Positions 53,762 to 64,000 of a stretch of 64,000 nt of DNA are shown here, one piece after another. Origin of the DNA: Anthopleura xanthogrammica (Eukaryota > Cnidaria > Anthozoa > Actiniaria > Actiniidae); NCBI GenBank assembly GCA_964019055.1, contig OZ025214.1, positions 8,866,858 to 8,930,857 of the forward strand, read 5' to 3'. The translations under genes were made by a program, and so were the position numbers. Each line of letters begins with the position of its first letter. Position 1 is the first letter of the stretch. A model generated the notes under the pieces. The model was not told the DNA's origin. It saw nothing but the letters and a program-made list of their open reading frames with translations, and did not search any database.

Positions 53762-54421
53762 CTATAAATATAACCTTTTGCGTTTTCTTGAAGCAGATTT
53801 TTCACTCTTTTGCGGCTCTGCTCCCTGCATTTTTTCCAGTACACTTTTTGGTGATGACCAGTCGTCCGTTCCATCTTGTGTGTCAACACTATATCTCTTA
53901 TCGTTCTTGTCGAGCTCATCGCGTATACAATCTGCATCATCGCAAGCATCTTCAGATTCGTCTTCATCCTCGTCAGTATTACTTTTATATTCGTCTTCTA
54001 GTATGGAATTACTGGGAGCTTTCCTAGGTAACGTCAAATATGGAAGAAATTCATTTTGATAAAATAGAGACAAGAGCTGAACAAGGCTTAATTAAACTGT
54101 CTTTCTAGTGAAAATTGACCAAAACATTGTATTCTCGATATATACCTACCTCGGTGTAAGCAATTTCAAGGACCTCTTACGGACCCTTTCTACGGCCTTT
54201 TTGAAACCAGAGCTTCCGAGACTTCCAGCTTCAGAATAAAACCTTTCAAAATCACTCCCCATGACCTCTTTGTTTCGCTGGAGAAACAGAACAACAGCTT
54301 TGTAATCTTTCTTGTAAAGTTCTAACCCTCTTGTAATCATCATATCTTCAACGGGTGGTGCTCTAAGACGTGAAGGCGTTTTTAGCGGCTGAGACATGTT
54401 TGTTTTGAAATTGTTTAACAA
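53762..54421 (-). CDS. Second protein of the Harbinger-like element (probably spliced)
   Basis: Two open pieces on the minus strand. The first (54146-54421) starts at ATG 54421 and encodes a basic helical region with YKAVVLFLQRNKEVMGSDFE and VERVRKRSLKLL. The second (53762-54073) is acidic in the middle (DEDEDESEDACDDADC) and ends in a basic tail (SASRKRKRLYL) like a nuclear localisation signal. A gtaggt donor sits at the end of the first piece; the acceptor was not resolved. Harbinger elements usually encode a second, DNA-binding protein (Myb/SANT-like) divergent from the transposase; position and orientation fit, but no clear Myb motif is visible here. Confidence 0.45.
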
Positions 54422-54602
54422 CGTAAAGTGTTTCTCAAATGCTTTTACGACGTGTTTGTACTATATGTACGCAAGAAAAAACAGCTACTGAACACTGTGT
54501 TGCATGAAGTGTTACACGTGTTGCACGTGAGTATTTGGTACAGATAAAATAAATTTGCATATATATTGTTCATGAATGGCTGATGTGATTTGATTATTAG
54601 TC

Positions 54603-55778
54603 ATGGCTCCTCCACCTTTTCCTACTTTCCTTCCTGTAATATCAATGGTACTCGTTGGTATCTTGCAGCTGTTATGTAATGACGATTTTCTACTTCCTCC
54701 TCCGTCTCCAATATTTCTTACACACTCTATTATCGTTCTTATGGCCATTCAAAACATCATAAATATGATTGATAACCGACCTCTTATCGCAAGACTTTTT
54801 CCTGGATTAGTGCCACCAAAAAATACGGGACGAGATGTTTGGACGTTGCTGGAACTCGATTCACGAATTTTTTGGTATGTTACAGGAGAAACTCCAAGAT
54901 CTCTTGAGATGATGGTCAGACGTACAGCTGAAGATGTCTTAAAACCCCGCCTTTTGCCACGACAACCAACAAGCCAAAGAAAACGGCAATGCCTATTGGA
55001 TGTCCGTAACCGAGTTCTTCTTTCTATCATTTGGCTGAGGTGTTATCAGAATTACCATTTCCTGGCCAACCTTTTTGGTATAAGCAAGAGTACAGTAGCC
55101 GAGGAAATTTATCACGTTGTTCCAATAATTTTCATTAACTACTCACGTTATATCAAATGGCATGACCTCCAAATGTGGGCTTCATTCTTGGGACAATGGT
55201 CGCATTTCCCAAACGCAGTTGGCTGCATCGACGCCACAATCCATCGGATAAGAAGACCTACAGGACAACTTCAAGCCGAATTCTACCGGGGTGACAAACG
55301 ATGTCACTTTATGTCCACTCAACTGATTATTGATGCAGATGGACTGATTGTAATGCTCGTGTCAGGGTATGTATAACTAACTGAACTTCAAACAAATGTT
55401 TCTCAACACTTTTTTCCTAAAACTCAGATTATTGTCTATCTCAGATATCCTGGTCATGTGAACGATGCGTGAACTTATCGTCTATTACCAGGAATTGGCT
55501 TCAATCGCCAACGACGTCTACCAAGGGAAGCCAGAATTCTAGCTGATGGTGGGTATGCTGCACAGGTGCCTCTAAGGATTGCTCGAAATCGAAGGGTTCG
55601 AATGGCCAATCGAGAACTACGACGATTGCGTGTGAGAATCGAACATACTATTGGTTGTCTAAAGATTTATCGTTCGGTATCGTCAATCTTCCGTCAAAAA
55701 AGGGCATTTTTACCCATAGTTGTTTCTACGTGCGGTTTCTTAACAAACCGTCGACGCAGACTTATTGCACAAGTTTAA
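54603..55778 (+). pseudogene. DDE_4-type (Harbinger-like) transposase, one intron, one in-frame stop
   Basis: Exon 1 (54603-55366) has an N-terminal helix-turn-helix-like part (HFLANLFGISKSTVAEEIYH, about residues 156-175) and the first catalytic Asp in NAVGCIDATIHRI. A canonical intron (gtatgt...ctcag, 55367-55444, 78 nt) restores no frame by itself but joins cleanly to GHVNDA (second Asp region). TGA follows at 55470-55472, then the frame continues with ILADGGY and RVRIEHTIGCLK, holding the last acidic residue, to TAA at 55778. Thus one nonsense change inactivates an otherwise whole gene. Family assignment to PIF/Harbinger rests on the DDE_4-like motifs and the 3-bp target duplication. Confidence 0.75.
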
Positions 55779-56343
55779 CATGACGCCGGTTTATTATTGT
55801 TTTTGCTGTAAGGTATAAAACATGGCCATGGTTTTATTTTGATATGTCTCTAAAGACAGACGTACAAGCAGTCGGCTTTGCACGGTTTTACTGGTCCGTT
55901 TTGTATTTTGTTCTGTTTGCAACAAATAAAATTTGTTGTGCGCTGAGTGGTTAAACCAGCAATGTTATATTCGTTCTGCTACCACCAACACAATAATGTT
56001 TAAAAAGAGTTTATAAGTTCATATAATTATCGCATCTTTAGACGAGGAAAAAATTCAGAGCAAAATCCTGCCTAAAGAACGAATTTGAAAAGTGTATGTG
56101 CAGTGGTAGAATTATTGTAATTCGTAAAATGAGTTGTTACTCACTAAATCGTATTTGTCAACCTATGAAATGCAATGTAATTAACAATAATATATCAATA
56201 TCAATAATAAATACACATCAAATCGTTCATAAAAACTCAAATGTAGTATGTGTTGGTGAAATATAACTTTACGCACTAGTGCACATGTATGCTAATTAAT
56301 ATCTGGTACTATTAGTGCCAAAGCCTATAAATCGGAAAACTCT
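55779..56343. other. Non-coding right part of the Harbinger-like element
   Basis: AT-rich, with many stops in all frames. The end mirrors the left terminus. Nothing else is recognised. Confidence 0.5.
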
Positions 56344-56346
56344 ACT

Positions 56347-58131
56347 GTATATTCTACCATCACAGAAATGTCTAAGGAAAAATAAGATAAACATGGTATG
56401 CATATGATGTTGGAATTAAATATGTATATCATCGTACCAAACTGTGAATTTATCAGAAAAAAAATTCGGGAATCGACCCCAGCACCAACCGTTTTCTAGT
56501 CGAACGCTCTCGCACTGAGATAGAGGATACTCTAATGGCAAATAAGGTCGTTTGTCCACACTTTATTTTGACAAACGTACTGTATATTCTACCATAACAG
56601 AAATCTCTAAGGAAATATACGATAAACGTGGTATGCGTAGGATGATGGAATGAAATGTGTATATGATCTTAACAAACTATGAAATAATCAGAAAAAAAAA
56701 AAATTCTGAGGCCCAGATGGGAATCGACCCCAGGACCCTCGGTATCCTAGTCGGACAATTTGCCACTGAGCTAGAGGACACTCTAATGGCGAGTAAGGTC
56801 GTTCATCGACACTGTTTTGTGACAAAACCTACTGTATATTCTATCAGCACAGAAATATCTAAGGAAATATACGATAAACATGGTACTCGTATGATGATGA
56901 AATGAAATATGTTTATGATCGTACCAAACTGTGAAATAAGGAGAAAAAAAAACAATTCTGAAGCCCAGATGGGAATGGACCCCACGACCTTCCGTATTCT
57001 AGTTGAACGCTCTGCCACTGATCTAGAGGAGAATCTAATGGCGGATAAGGTCGTTAGTCCACACTATATTGTGACAGAAGTACTCTAATGCTACAGTTTA
57101 TGAAATGTCTAAGGAAATATAAAATAAACATGATATGAGTATGATGATGCATTGAAATATGGATATAATCGTACCATGCTATAAAATAAATAGAAAAAAA
57201 TTATAAATTTTAACTCCAGCTGGTAATCGAGCTAAAAACTCTCCGTATCCTTCTCGGGCGCTCTGTTTCTATTCTAGAGGAGACTCTGATGTCGAATAAT
57301 GTCGTTAGTCCACACTATATTGTGACAAACGTACTTTATTTGCTACAGTCACAGAAATGTCTAAGGAAAAATAAGATGATCTTGGTATGCGTATGATGAT
57401 GGAATGAAATGTATATATCATTGTACCAAACTGTGAAATTATCCGAAAAGAAAAAATTCTGAGGCCGAGATGGGAATCGACCCCAAAACACTCCGTATTC
57501 TAGTCGAACGATCTCGCACTGAGCTAGAAGATACTCTAATGGCAAAAAAGGTTGTTGGTCCAAACTTTATTTCGACAAACGTACTGTATATTCTACCATA
57601 CCAGAAATGTCTAACGAAATATACGATAAACATGATATGCGTATGACAATGGAATGAAATGTGTAAATTATCTTATCAAACTATGAAATAATAAGAAAAA
57701 AAAAAAAATTCTGAGGCCCAGATGGGAATCGACCTAAGGACCCTAGGTATCCTAGTCGGACAATCTGCCACTAAGCTATAGGAGACTCTAATGACGAGTA
57801 AGGTAGTTCGTACACACTTTATTTTGACAAACGTCCGATACATTCTACCATAACAGAAATGTCTAAGGAAAGATACGATAAACAAGGTATGTGTATGATG
57901 ATGGTATGAAATGTGTTTATCATCGTACTAAACTGTGAATTTATCAGAAAAAAAAATTCTGATGCCCAGATGGGAATCGACCCCAGGACCTTCCGTACTC
58001 TAGTTAAACGCTCTGCCACTGAGCTAGAGGAGACTTTAATGGCGGATGAGGTCGGCAGTCCACACTATATTTTGACAAAAGTAATCTAATGCTACAGTTT
58101 ATGAAATGTCTAAGGAACTATACAATAAACA
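56347..58131 (-). repeat. tRNA-like satellite, inverted, right block (about 7 units)
   Basis: Inverted units with B-box-like ggaatcgacccc and A-box-like ccactgagctagagg motifs, cores near 56490, 56740, 56990, 57240, 57500, 57750 and 58000. The block ends abruptly inside a unit (after ataaaca) at the 5' LTR of the Ty3/Gypsy element. Confidence 0.88.
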
Positions 58132-58307
58132 TGTATTACAAAGGATTAACGGATTATAAATAGCGTAATGAATTAAGAATTGAAAATGATTATGCAACCC
58201 CTAGTTATGTAACCCAATCATCAAGGGATCTAAGAACTGATATTTAAACAGTAAACCAATGTTCAATTAAACCAGTATCATCCACCCGGACCCAATGGTG
58301 TGGTACA
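58132..58307 (+). repeat. Candidate 5' LTR, 176 bp
   Basis: It begins tgt and ends aca, at the point where the satellite text stops, and is followed after three bases by a primer-binding-like site. The matching 3' LTR is outside the window, so the end points are inferred. Confidence 0.6.
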
Positions 58308-58310
58308 ATT

Positions 58311-58322
58311 TGGTAGCAGAGC
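58311..58322 (+). promoter_or_regulatory. Primer binding site candidate (tggtagcagagc)
   Basis: Three bases after the candidate LTR end. The motif is of the kind found at this place in metazoan Ty3/Gypsy elements and would pair with a tRNA 3' end; the specific tRNA is not identified. Confidence 0.5.
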
Positions 58323-58402
58323 AAGGTTTAGTTCCCGAGGAATTCAAGATTTCAAGTCTTCGCAAAAGGATTTTTCTTGGCCTCTTGGTTTAAATTTGTT
58401 TA

Positions 58403-60052
58403 ATGATGGAAACTCGATCGACAGCAAGAATGAAAGATATGGGAATTACAGAGGATCAGCAAGAAATTATGCCGCCCGACATCAACAATAATTACGCCTA
58501 CAAAGAAGGATTCGAGAGTCGTGTAACGCAAACGTTGGAGGAAGTTGAAATTTTTATCGCTAAATTTGAGTCAGAGAGAGTGGAATCGCAACAGCAAATT
58601 GATAATTTACTGTCGATTGTGGAAAGCCAGAAGTTACACATCGAGAGGATGGATCTGACTTATAGAGAGCAAATACGGGAGATGGAGTCACGCCTCTGTA
58701 AACTGGAATGCAAAACAACAACCGACCTGGATAGCGAAAACCAAACCGTTCTATTGTCATTCATAGACAATAAAATCAGCGAATTGAGTAACGCCTTGGA
58801 GCATGTACAACTTTTGGAACAGAAATTAAATGTGAAGTTGGAGGAAACCTTGACACATGCAATGGAATTTGGTTCGAATACACGGAAAACATCCAGGCCT
58901 ATTCAATTGCCTCCTCCGTACGATGGAACTACGCCATGGGAAGCCTACAACGCGAAGTTTGAAATTGTTTCACAATTGAATGATTGGTCTCAGGAACAAA
59001 AGGCCTCATTCTTAGCTACTAGTCTAAAGGGAAACGCAACAATGGTTTTGAGTAATTTATCTCAAGAAAACCGACAAGATTTTAACACACTTGCCAAAGC
59101 ACTGGAAAACCTCTTCGGAGCGACCCACCAATCTGAACTGGCGAGAGCAAAGTTTAAAACCCGAGTCAAAAAGCGTGAAGAATCATTACCCGAGCTAGCA
59201 TCTGATTTGGAGAGACTAGTCAAACTTGCGTATCCGGGAGGGGAAGCTGAACTACAAGATACGTTGGCCAAGGATCAATTTATTGACGCGCTACCAGACG
59301 ATAACAGAATGAAAGTGAGACAAGGCCGACCTAAGAACACGCAAGCAGCGCTCGAAATTGCATTGGAATTGGAATCGTATCAACTGGCCGATCGCTGGGG
59401 ACACATACATTCAAAAGGATTTACTCATGCTCGTCAATTTAATTTGCAAGAGAGTTCGACAAGCGATAAATTTAAAGAGAGATCACCAACAATGGAGAGT
59501 AGCGTCGAGAGTGAAATAGGGAAGCTGGGATCACTTATAGGAAAAGTTCTTGAAGAAGTAAAACAAAAAGGACAAACTCGGAGATTTGACCGACAAAGAT
59601 TATCGAGATGCTATCGTTGTAACGAACTGGGACACCTTCAATCATCATGCCCGTTTAACAAAGCAGTAGAGTTTCAACAACAGCGCCCCAACAATACAGA
59701 ACCGACACAACGATTTTACAGCACTAGAGGGTTCCAGCAACAAAGACAGCAAGATGCCACAGGGTTCCCACAACAACGCCACGTTGCCACAGGGTTCCCG
59801 ACACAAAGATTGAGTACCACAGGATTCCCGCCGCAGAGACAGGATACCATAGGCCTTCCACAGAGCCGACAAGATGCAACAGGATTCCCACGTCAAAGCC
59901 AAGATAGAACAGAGTTCTCACAGGAAAATTCAAGAACGTCAACACAGGGAAACTTCCAAGGGGCCGAGGTCGACCATTTTAGAGGGTGCCCCAAGAATTA
60001 CAGATTGTGGAGGACTGTTTGTACCAGCGTTTATCGAGGATGTACAGTGTAG
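58403..60052 (+). CDS. gag: Ty3/Gypsy Gag polyprotein
   Basis: 549 residues. Order: a coiled-coil-like N-terminal third (about 30-150); a capsid domain with PIQLPPPYDGTTPWEAYNAK (about 172-191), LKGNATMVLSNL and DQFIDALPDD; a linker; one CCHC knuckle CYRCNELGHLQSSC (about 400-413); then a Gln-rich tail of about ten-residue repeats of the type ATGFPQQRQD. It forms the virus-like particle and binds the RNA. The frame is intact and overlaps the Pol frame by 179 bases in a +1 relation, so Pol is probably made by frameshifting or restart. Confidence 0.88.
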   Translation: MMETRSTARMKDMGITEDQQEIMPPDINNNYAYKEGFESRVTQTLEEVEIFIAKFESERVESQQQIDNLLSIVESQKLHIERMDLTYREQIREMESRLCKLECKTTTDLDSENQTVLLSFIDNKISELSNALEHVQLLEQKLNVKLEETLTHAMEFGSNTRKTSRPIQLPPPYDGTTPWEAYNAKFEIVSQLNDWSQEQKASFLATSLKGNATMVLSNLSQENRQDFNTLAKALENLFGATHQSELARAKFKTRVKKREESLPELASDLERLVKLAYPGGEAELQDTLAKDQFIDALPDDNRMKVRQGRPKNTQAALEIALELESYQLADRWGHIHSKGFTHARQFNLQESSTSDKFKERSPTMESSVESEIGKLGSLIGKVLEEVKQKGQTRRFDRQRLSRCYRCNELGHLQSSCPFNKAVEFQQQRPNNTEPTQRFYSTRGFQQQRQQDATGFPQQRHVATGFPTQRLSTTGFPPQRQDTIGLPQSRQDATGFPRQSQDRTEFSQENSRTSTQGNFQGAEVDHFRGCPKNYRLWRTVCTSVYRGCTV

Positions 60053-63000
60053 CTGTCTGATAGACTCTGGCGCTGACATTTCACTTTTGAATCCGACGTT
60101 TTTGGAAGTTATTACAAAGAAGACAAAAGTTCAACTGCTGGAAACCAAAGAAGAGAGGATCAATGTACTGGGAGGAGGAACTGTTGACGTCCAAGCTAGA
60201 TGTGTACTATCACTAACTATTGGAGAAACCAAGACCAGTCACGAGTTTTGGATCGTTTCAATGTCGTCTAATTGCCTACTTGGAGGGGATTTTCTAAGAA
60301 TGCACAACTGCATAATTAACTATGGAGAAATGCTGTTAACCGTTGATGAAGCTGACATTCCGATGGAGCTAGCTGATTCTAGAAGTTCACCGCAAGTACT
60401 TCGTGTGGTTCTGGATGAAAATGTGAAACTGAAGCCTTTTACAGAAGTGTTCGTTAAAGCGAAAGTAATGGCAGCAGGTAACCAAAATGGCCTACGAACT
60501 GTTGGACCTACGAAGGAATATACTGAAAGTGAAACTGGAGGCATAGTAGTAGGACGAACACTTGTTGATCTGAAAGACGGATTCGTGCCAGTAAGGATAG
60601 TGAACTTATCACCTGGAAGAAAGAAATTACGCAGAAACACTGAGATTGCTGTCTGTGAACCATGTGTTAGCATTACTACGCCGTCAATTGGAAAACACTA
60701 TGATGAAGAAAAGGAAGACATGGAATTACCTGAGTTACTCAAGAACGTCTACAGTCGCAATGCAGGAAACTTGAATGAGGCTCAGCAACAGCAGTTCAAG
60801 AAGTTACTCCTTGAAGAACAAGATTTATTTTCTAAAGGACTTGACGATATTGGTAGAACTAACATGGTAAAACACGCCATCGATACTGGCGAGACAAAAC
60901 CAATTAAACAGGCTCCACGTCGCTTGCCACTGTCGAAGACCGTTGAAGCAGATCAAGCTGTAACTGAGATGTTAGACAAAGGGATAATAGAGCCGTCAAC
61001 AAGTCCTTGGTGTGCGCCTATCGTGTTAGTACGTAAGAAAGATGGCACCACGAGATTCTGTGTGGATTACAGAAAGTTGAATTCAGTAACAAAAAAAGAT
61101 GCCTATCCACTGCCGAGGTTGGATTCAACGTTGGATTGTCTTGCTGGCTCCAGATGGTTCTCGGCATTAGATTTGAAAAGTGGCTACTGGCAGGTGGAGC
61201 TGGATGAGACATCCAAGGAAAAAACAGCGTTTTCCACAGGAAAAGGACTCTGGCACTTTCTAGTAATGCCGTTTGGACTGTGCAATGCCCCGGCAACCTT
61301 TCAAAGACTGATGGAAGCTGTCTTATTACAGTTACCATTGACGACTGCTCTAGTATATATTGACGACATACTCGTTCATGCCGCAGTCTTTGAAGAAGAG
61401 GTTCGTAACCTGAAACAAGTATTTCAGAAGTTAAGAGAAGCGAACTTAAAACTGAATTCTAAGAAGTGCGTATTATTTGCAAGAGAGGTGAATTTTCTTG
61501 GACACATCGTTGGACAAGAGGGAATTTCAGCAGATCCAGAAAAGACTAGAGTCATACAAGAGTGGCCAGTTCCACTCTGCGTCAAAGAAGTTAGAAGTTT
61601 TCTAGGACTGTGCTCTTATTACAGACGTTTTATTTTCAACTTTGCAGCTGTCGCCAGACCTCTACATAAACTTACTGAAAAAAACAGCACATTTGATTGG
61701 AATGAAGATTGTCGTATTGCCTTTGCTGAATTGAAGAGAGCTCTACAAACAAGTCCAATTCTGGCCTACCCAGATCCAAACAAGCCTTATATTCTCGATA
61801 CAGATGCAAGCAAAGCTAGTATAAGAGCTGTCCTCTCACAAGTTACAGATGGAAAGGAGCATGTCATTGCGTACTTCAGTAGAACTCTTTCGAAACAAGA
61901 GTCAAATTATTGCGTCACAAGAAGAGAGCTTTTGGCAGTTGTTAATGCCATAGAACATTTCAATGCACATTTGTATGGCAGAGAATTTCTACTAAGGACA
62001 GATCATTCAGCGTTGCAGTGGCTCTTGAATTTCAAGAATCCTAAAGATCAGATTGCTAGATGGTTGGAAAAGATTCAACAGTACAACTTTACTATTATTC
62101 ACCGCTCTGGTCTTAAACATGGAAACGCGGACGCATTATCAAGACGACCATGTGCAATAATGACCTGCAAGTACTGTGAACGAAGAGAAATCGAAGAGAG
62201 TCTGGCCTTTGAAGAATCGAAAGAAAGAACAGACCATTGTCACCCCAAAGTCTCGTTGCTCCAAAAGACCACAGCTGAGAATGAAGAACCTGTACAGACT
62301 AACCAAGGAAAATGTTGGGAGAAGAGTGAATTACGACAGGCACAGCTAGACGACCCAACACTTCGCCAAATCATCCTTTGGTTGGAAAAGGAGGAAAAGC
62401 CCAAATGGAACCAGGTAGCACGTTACAGTCCCAAAATCAAAGCCTACTGGGCACAATGGAATTCACTGGAACTACAACATGGTGTACTATACCGTAAGCT
62501 AGAAAATAGTCGCCAAATACCACCACCAACTCAGCTGATAGTACCAGTTAGTCTACAAGAAGACATTCTAAGAGAAGTCCATGATGAACCAACGTCGGGT
62601 CATCTGGGTATAACGAAGACACTTGCAAGATTAAGAAATCGATTCTATTGGGTCAGCTGCAGAAAAGACGTGGAAAATTGGTGCCGAAAGTGTGAACCAT
62701 GCGCAAAAAGGAAAGGACCCAAACGCAAGAACAGAACACCTCTTAAACAGTACGTTTGTGGTGCTCCAATGGAAAGGCTTGCTGTTGATATTTTGGGACC
62801 ACTCCCAATCAGCGAACAGGGAAACAAGTATTTGTTGATCATTGACGATTATTTTACCAAGTGGATGGAGGCAATTCCACTCCCTGATCAGGAAGCCAAG
62901 ACAGTAGCAGATGCCTTAGTAACTGAAGTAATTTCAAGATTTGGAGTGCCTGGAGAACTACATTCAGATCAAGGGAGAAATTTCGAGTCCAAGTTGTTTT

Positions 63001-64000
63001 CAAATGTGTGTACATTGCTTGGTATCAGGAAAACCCGGACAACGCCTTATCGTCCTCAATCTGATGGGATGGTGGAACGATTTAACAGAACTTTGGAAGA
63101 TCAACTATCCAAGTACATAGAAGAACATCAACGGGATTGGGACCGCCATGTTCCCTACCTGATTATGGCCTATCGATCTGCTACACACGAATCGACTGGT
63201 TGCAGCCCATCAAAGTTGATGTTTGGAAGAGAGTTACGCTTACCCGTTGACATCATGTTTGGTAGTCCAAAAGAAAAAATACCAGAGAAAACAACGCATA
63301 AAGACTACATTTCTAAACTTGAAGACTCTTTGGCCGAAGTTCACGACTTTGCAAGATCAAACCTGAAGATCTCCAGCGACAAAATGAAGCGCAGATATGA
63401 TATTGGTTCTGCTAGTGACGTATATCACAAGGGAGATGCTGTCCGATAGTATCTACCAAAGAGAAAGAAAGGTATCACTCCAAAACTTCAAAGTAAATGG
63501 GATGGACCTTATCTTGTAAAGAGGAAAATTAACGACATGATCTACGAGATTTTACGATCACCCAGAGCTAAACCACGCATCGTCCATAAAGATCGACTTT
63601 GTAAGTACAATGGACATTCCCCCGACTAGTTTGAGACAATAAAGGAACGAAGAACAGAAGAAAACGCAGCAGCAAAAGACAGTCTACCTCAATCCGACAG
63701 GGAAGCAAGGAACAATCAAGAAACAACAACAGCAACCAAAGTTGACCCACAGCGAAATCAAGAGTCAAGAAACAAGACCAGATCTAAGAAAACAGACAAG
63801 AGTAAAAGACTGCAAAGAAGACAAGATCCAAAAAACAAAACAAGACAAAATAAGCAAGTCGTGGAACAAGAAACAAGAAAAGACTCACGAGAAACAACAA
63901 ATGAAACAGCTTCTAAACAAAGACCCAAAAGGGCTATCAAGCTCCCTAGCAGATTTAAAGACTTTCATCTGAAGAGTCCAAATGAGAAAGATGAAACAGA
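59874..64000 (+). pseudogene. pol: Ty3/Gypsy Pol polyprotein with two in-frame TAG codons (partial)
   Basis: From the first Met at 59874: aspartic protease LIDSGADIS (residue 62); reverse transcriptase with CVDYRKLNSVTK (396), FSALDLKSGYWQ (429) and catalytic YIDD (495); RNase H with DTDASKA (643), RRELLAV and RTDHSAL; integrase zinc finger (His903, His910, Cys937, Cys940), then DDE core residues in AVDILG (973), HSDQGRNF and MVERFNRT. The frame meets TAG at 63447-63449 and again at 63627-63629, yet stays open through the window end with text typical of Gypsy integrase tails (TPKLQSKWDGPYLV, then KRAIKLPSRFKDFH). So all catalytic domains are intact but the C-terminal tail is interrupted. Confidence 0.9.

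Larger units (their letters stand above)
52524..56343. mobile_element. PIF/Harbinger-like DNA transposon, 3.8 kb
   Basis: Terminal inverted repeats of 16 bp (agagttttccgattta at the left and its inverse at 56328-56343) and a 3-bp duplication act (52521-52523 and 56344-56346). Intact satellite units read cgtactgtatatt at this place, confirming the empty site. The inner ends both carry ggcactaatagt. It contains two divergent genes: a DDE_4-like transposase (plus) and a small second protein (minus). 52560-53180, 53400-53750 and 55780-56320 show no genes. Confidence 0.78.
58132..64000 (+). mobile_element. Ty3/Gypsy LTR retrotransposon, 5' part (cut by window end)
   Basis: Starts with a candidate 5' LTR (58132-58307), then a primer-binding-like tggtagcagagc, Gag and Pol (protease, reverse transcriptase, RNase H, integrase in the Ty3/Gypsy order). 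The 3' LTR lies beyond 64000, so LTR identity and target duplication cannot be checked here. The element interrupts an inverted satellite unit. Confidence 0.9.

Noticed and set aside
861..58131. Functional tRNA genes
   Set aside because: The arms are retained, but the acceptor ends do not pair in any unit that I checked, so normal processing and charging are unlikely.

Overview
The window is repeat-rich animal DNA, most likely from a cnidarian. That is an inference: the Polinton proteins look like families common in coral, sea anemone and Hydra genomes, and an intron-bearing DDE transposase, an L1/Tx1-type LINE and a Ty3/Gypsy element sit beside them. I see no ordinary host gene. Everything supported is a mobile element, a satellite, or sequence between them.

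The background is a satellite with a unit of about 251 bp. Each unit carries a tRNA-like core with A box, B box and a following T run. It occupies 861-6764 and 22649-36475 in direct orientation, and 42807-58131 in inverted orientation. The two orientations meet around a centre made of AT-rich short repeats (36476-37255), a satellite of about 145 bp (37256-41985), and the same AT-rich repeats inverted (41986-42806). The result is an inverted structure tens of kilobases long. Sub-blocks show higher-order periods of about 1005, 2014, 1260 and 750 bp.

Elements inserted into this satellite: a 5'-truncated LINE (1233-4510); a 15.9-kb Polinton/Maverick (6765-22648) with 378-bp terminal inverted repeats; a non-autonomous CACTA-like element (48962-51674, TSD CGA); a PIF/Harbinger-like transposon (52524-56343, TSD ACT); and the 5' part of a Ty3/Gypsy element (58132 to the window end). 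Related satellite units give natural empty sites that confirm several boundaries. Positions 1-860 hold another tandem repeat interrupted by a fold-back element.

The Polinton is virus-like. It carries a double-jelly-roll major capsid protein, a probable penton/minor capsid protein, a packaging ATPase, several small membrane or coiled-coil proteins, a retrovirus-like integrase, a protein-primed DNA polymerase B, and left-end genes of unknown role. Capsid and packaging genes form one compact minus-strand cluster (about 10.9-17.4 kb), consistent with a morphogenesis module; the integrase and polymerase lie beside it. No maturation protease was recognised. Nearly every gene has an ATAAA-type motif right before its start codon, and three related hairpins lie beyond or between genes near the two ends. 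One gene contains 94 perfect hexanucleotide copies reading Pro-Lys on its strand. Several genes are broken by one-base indels in homopolymers, in-frame stops or internal deletions, so this copy looks recently inserted but inactive, or partly misassembled.
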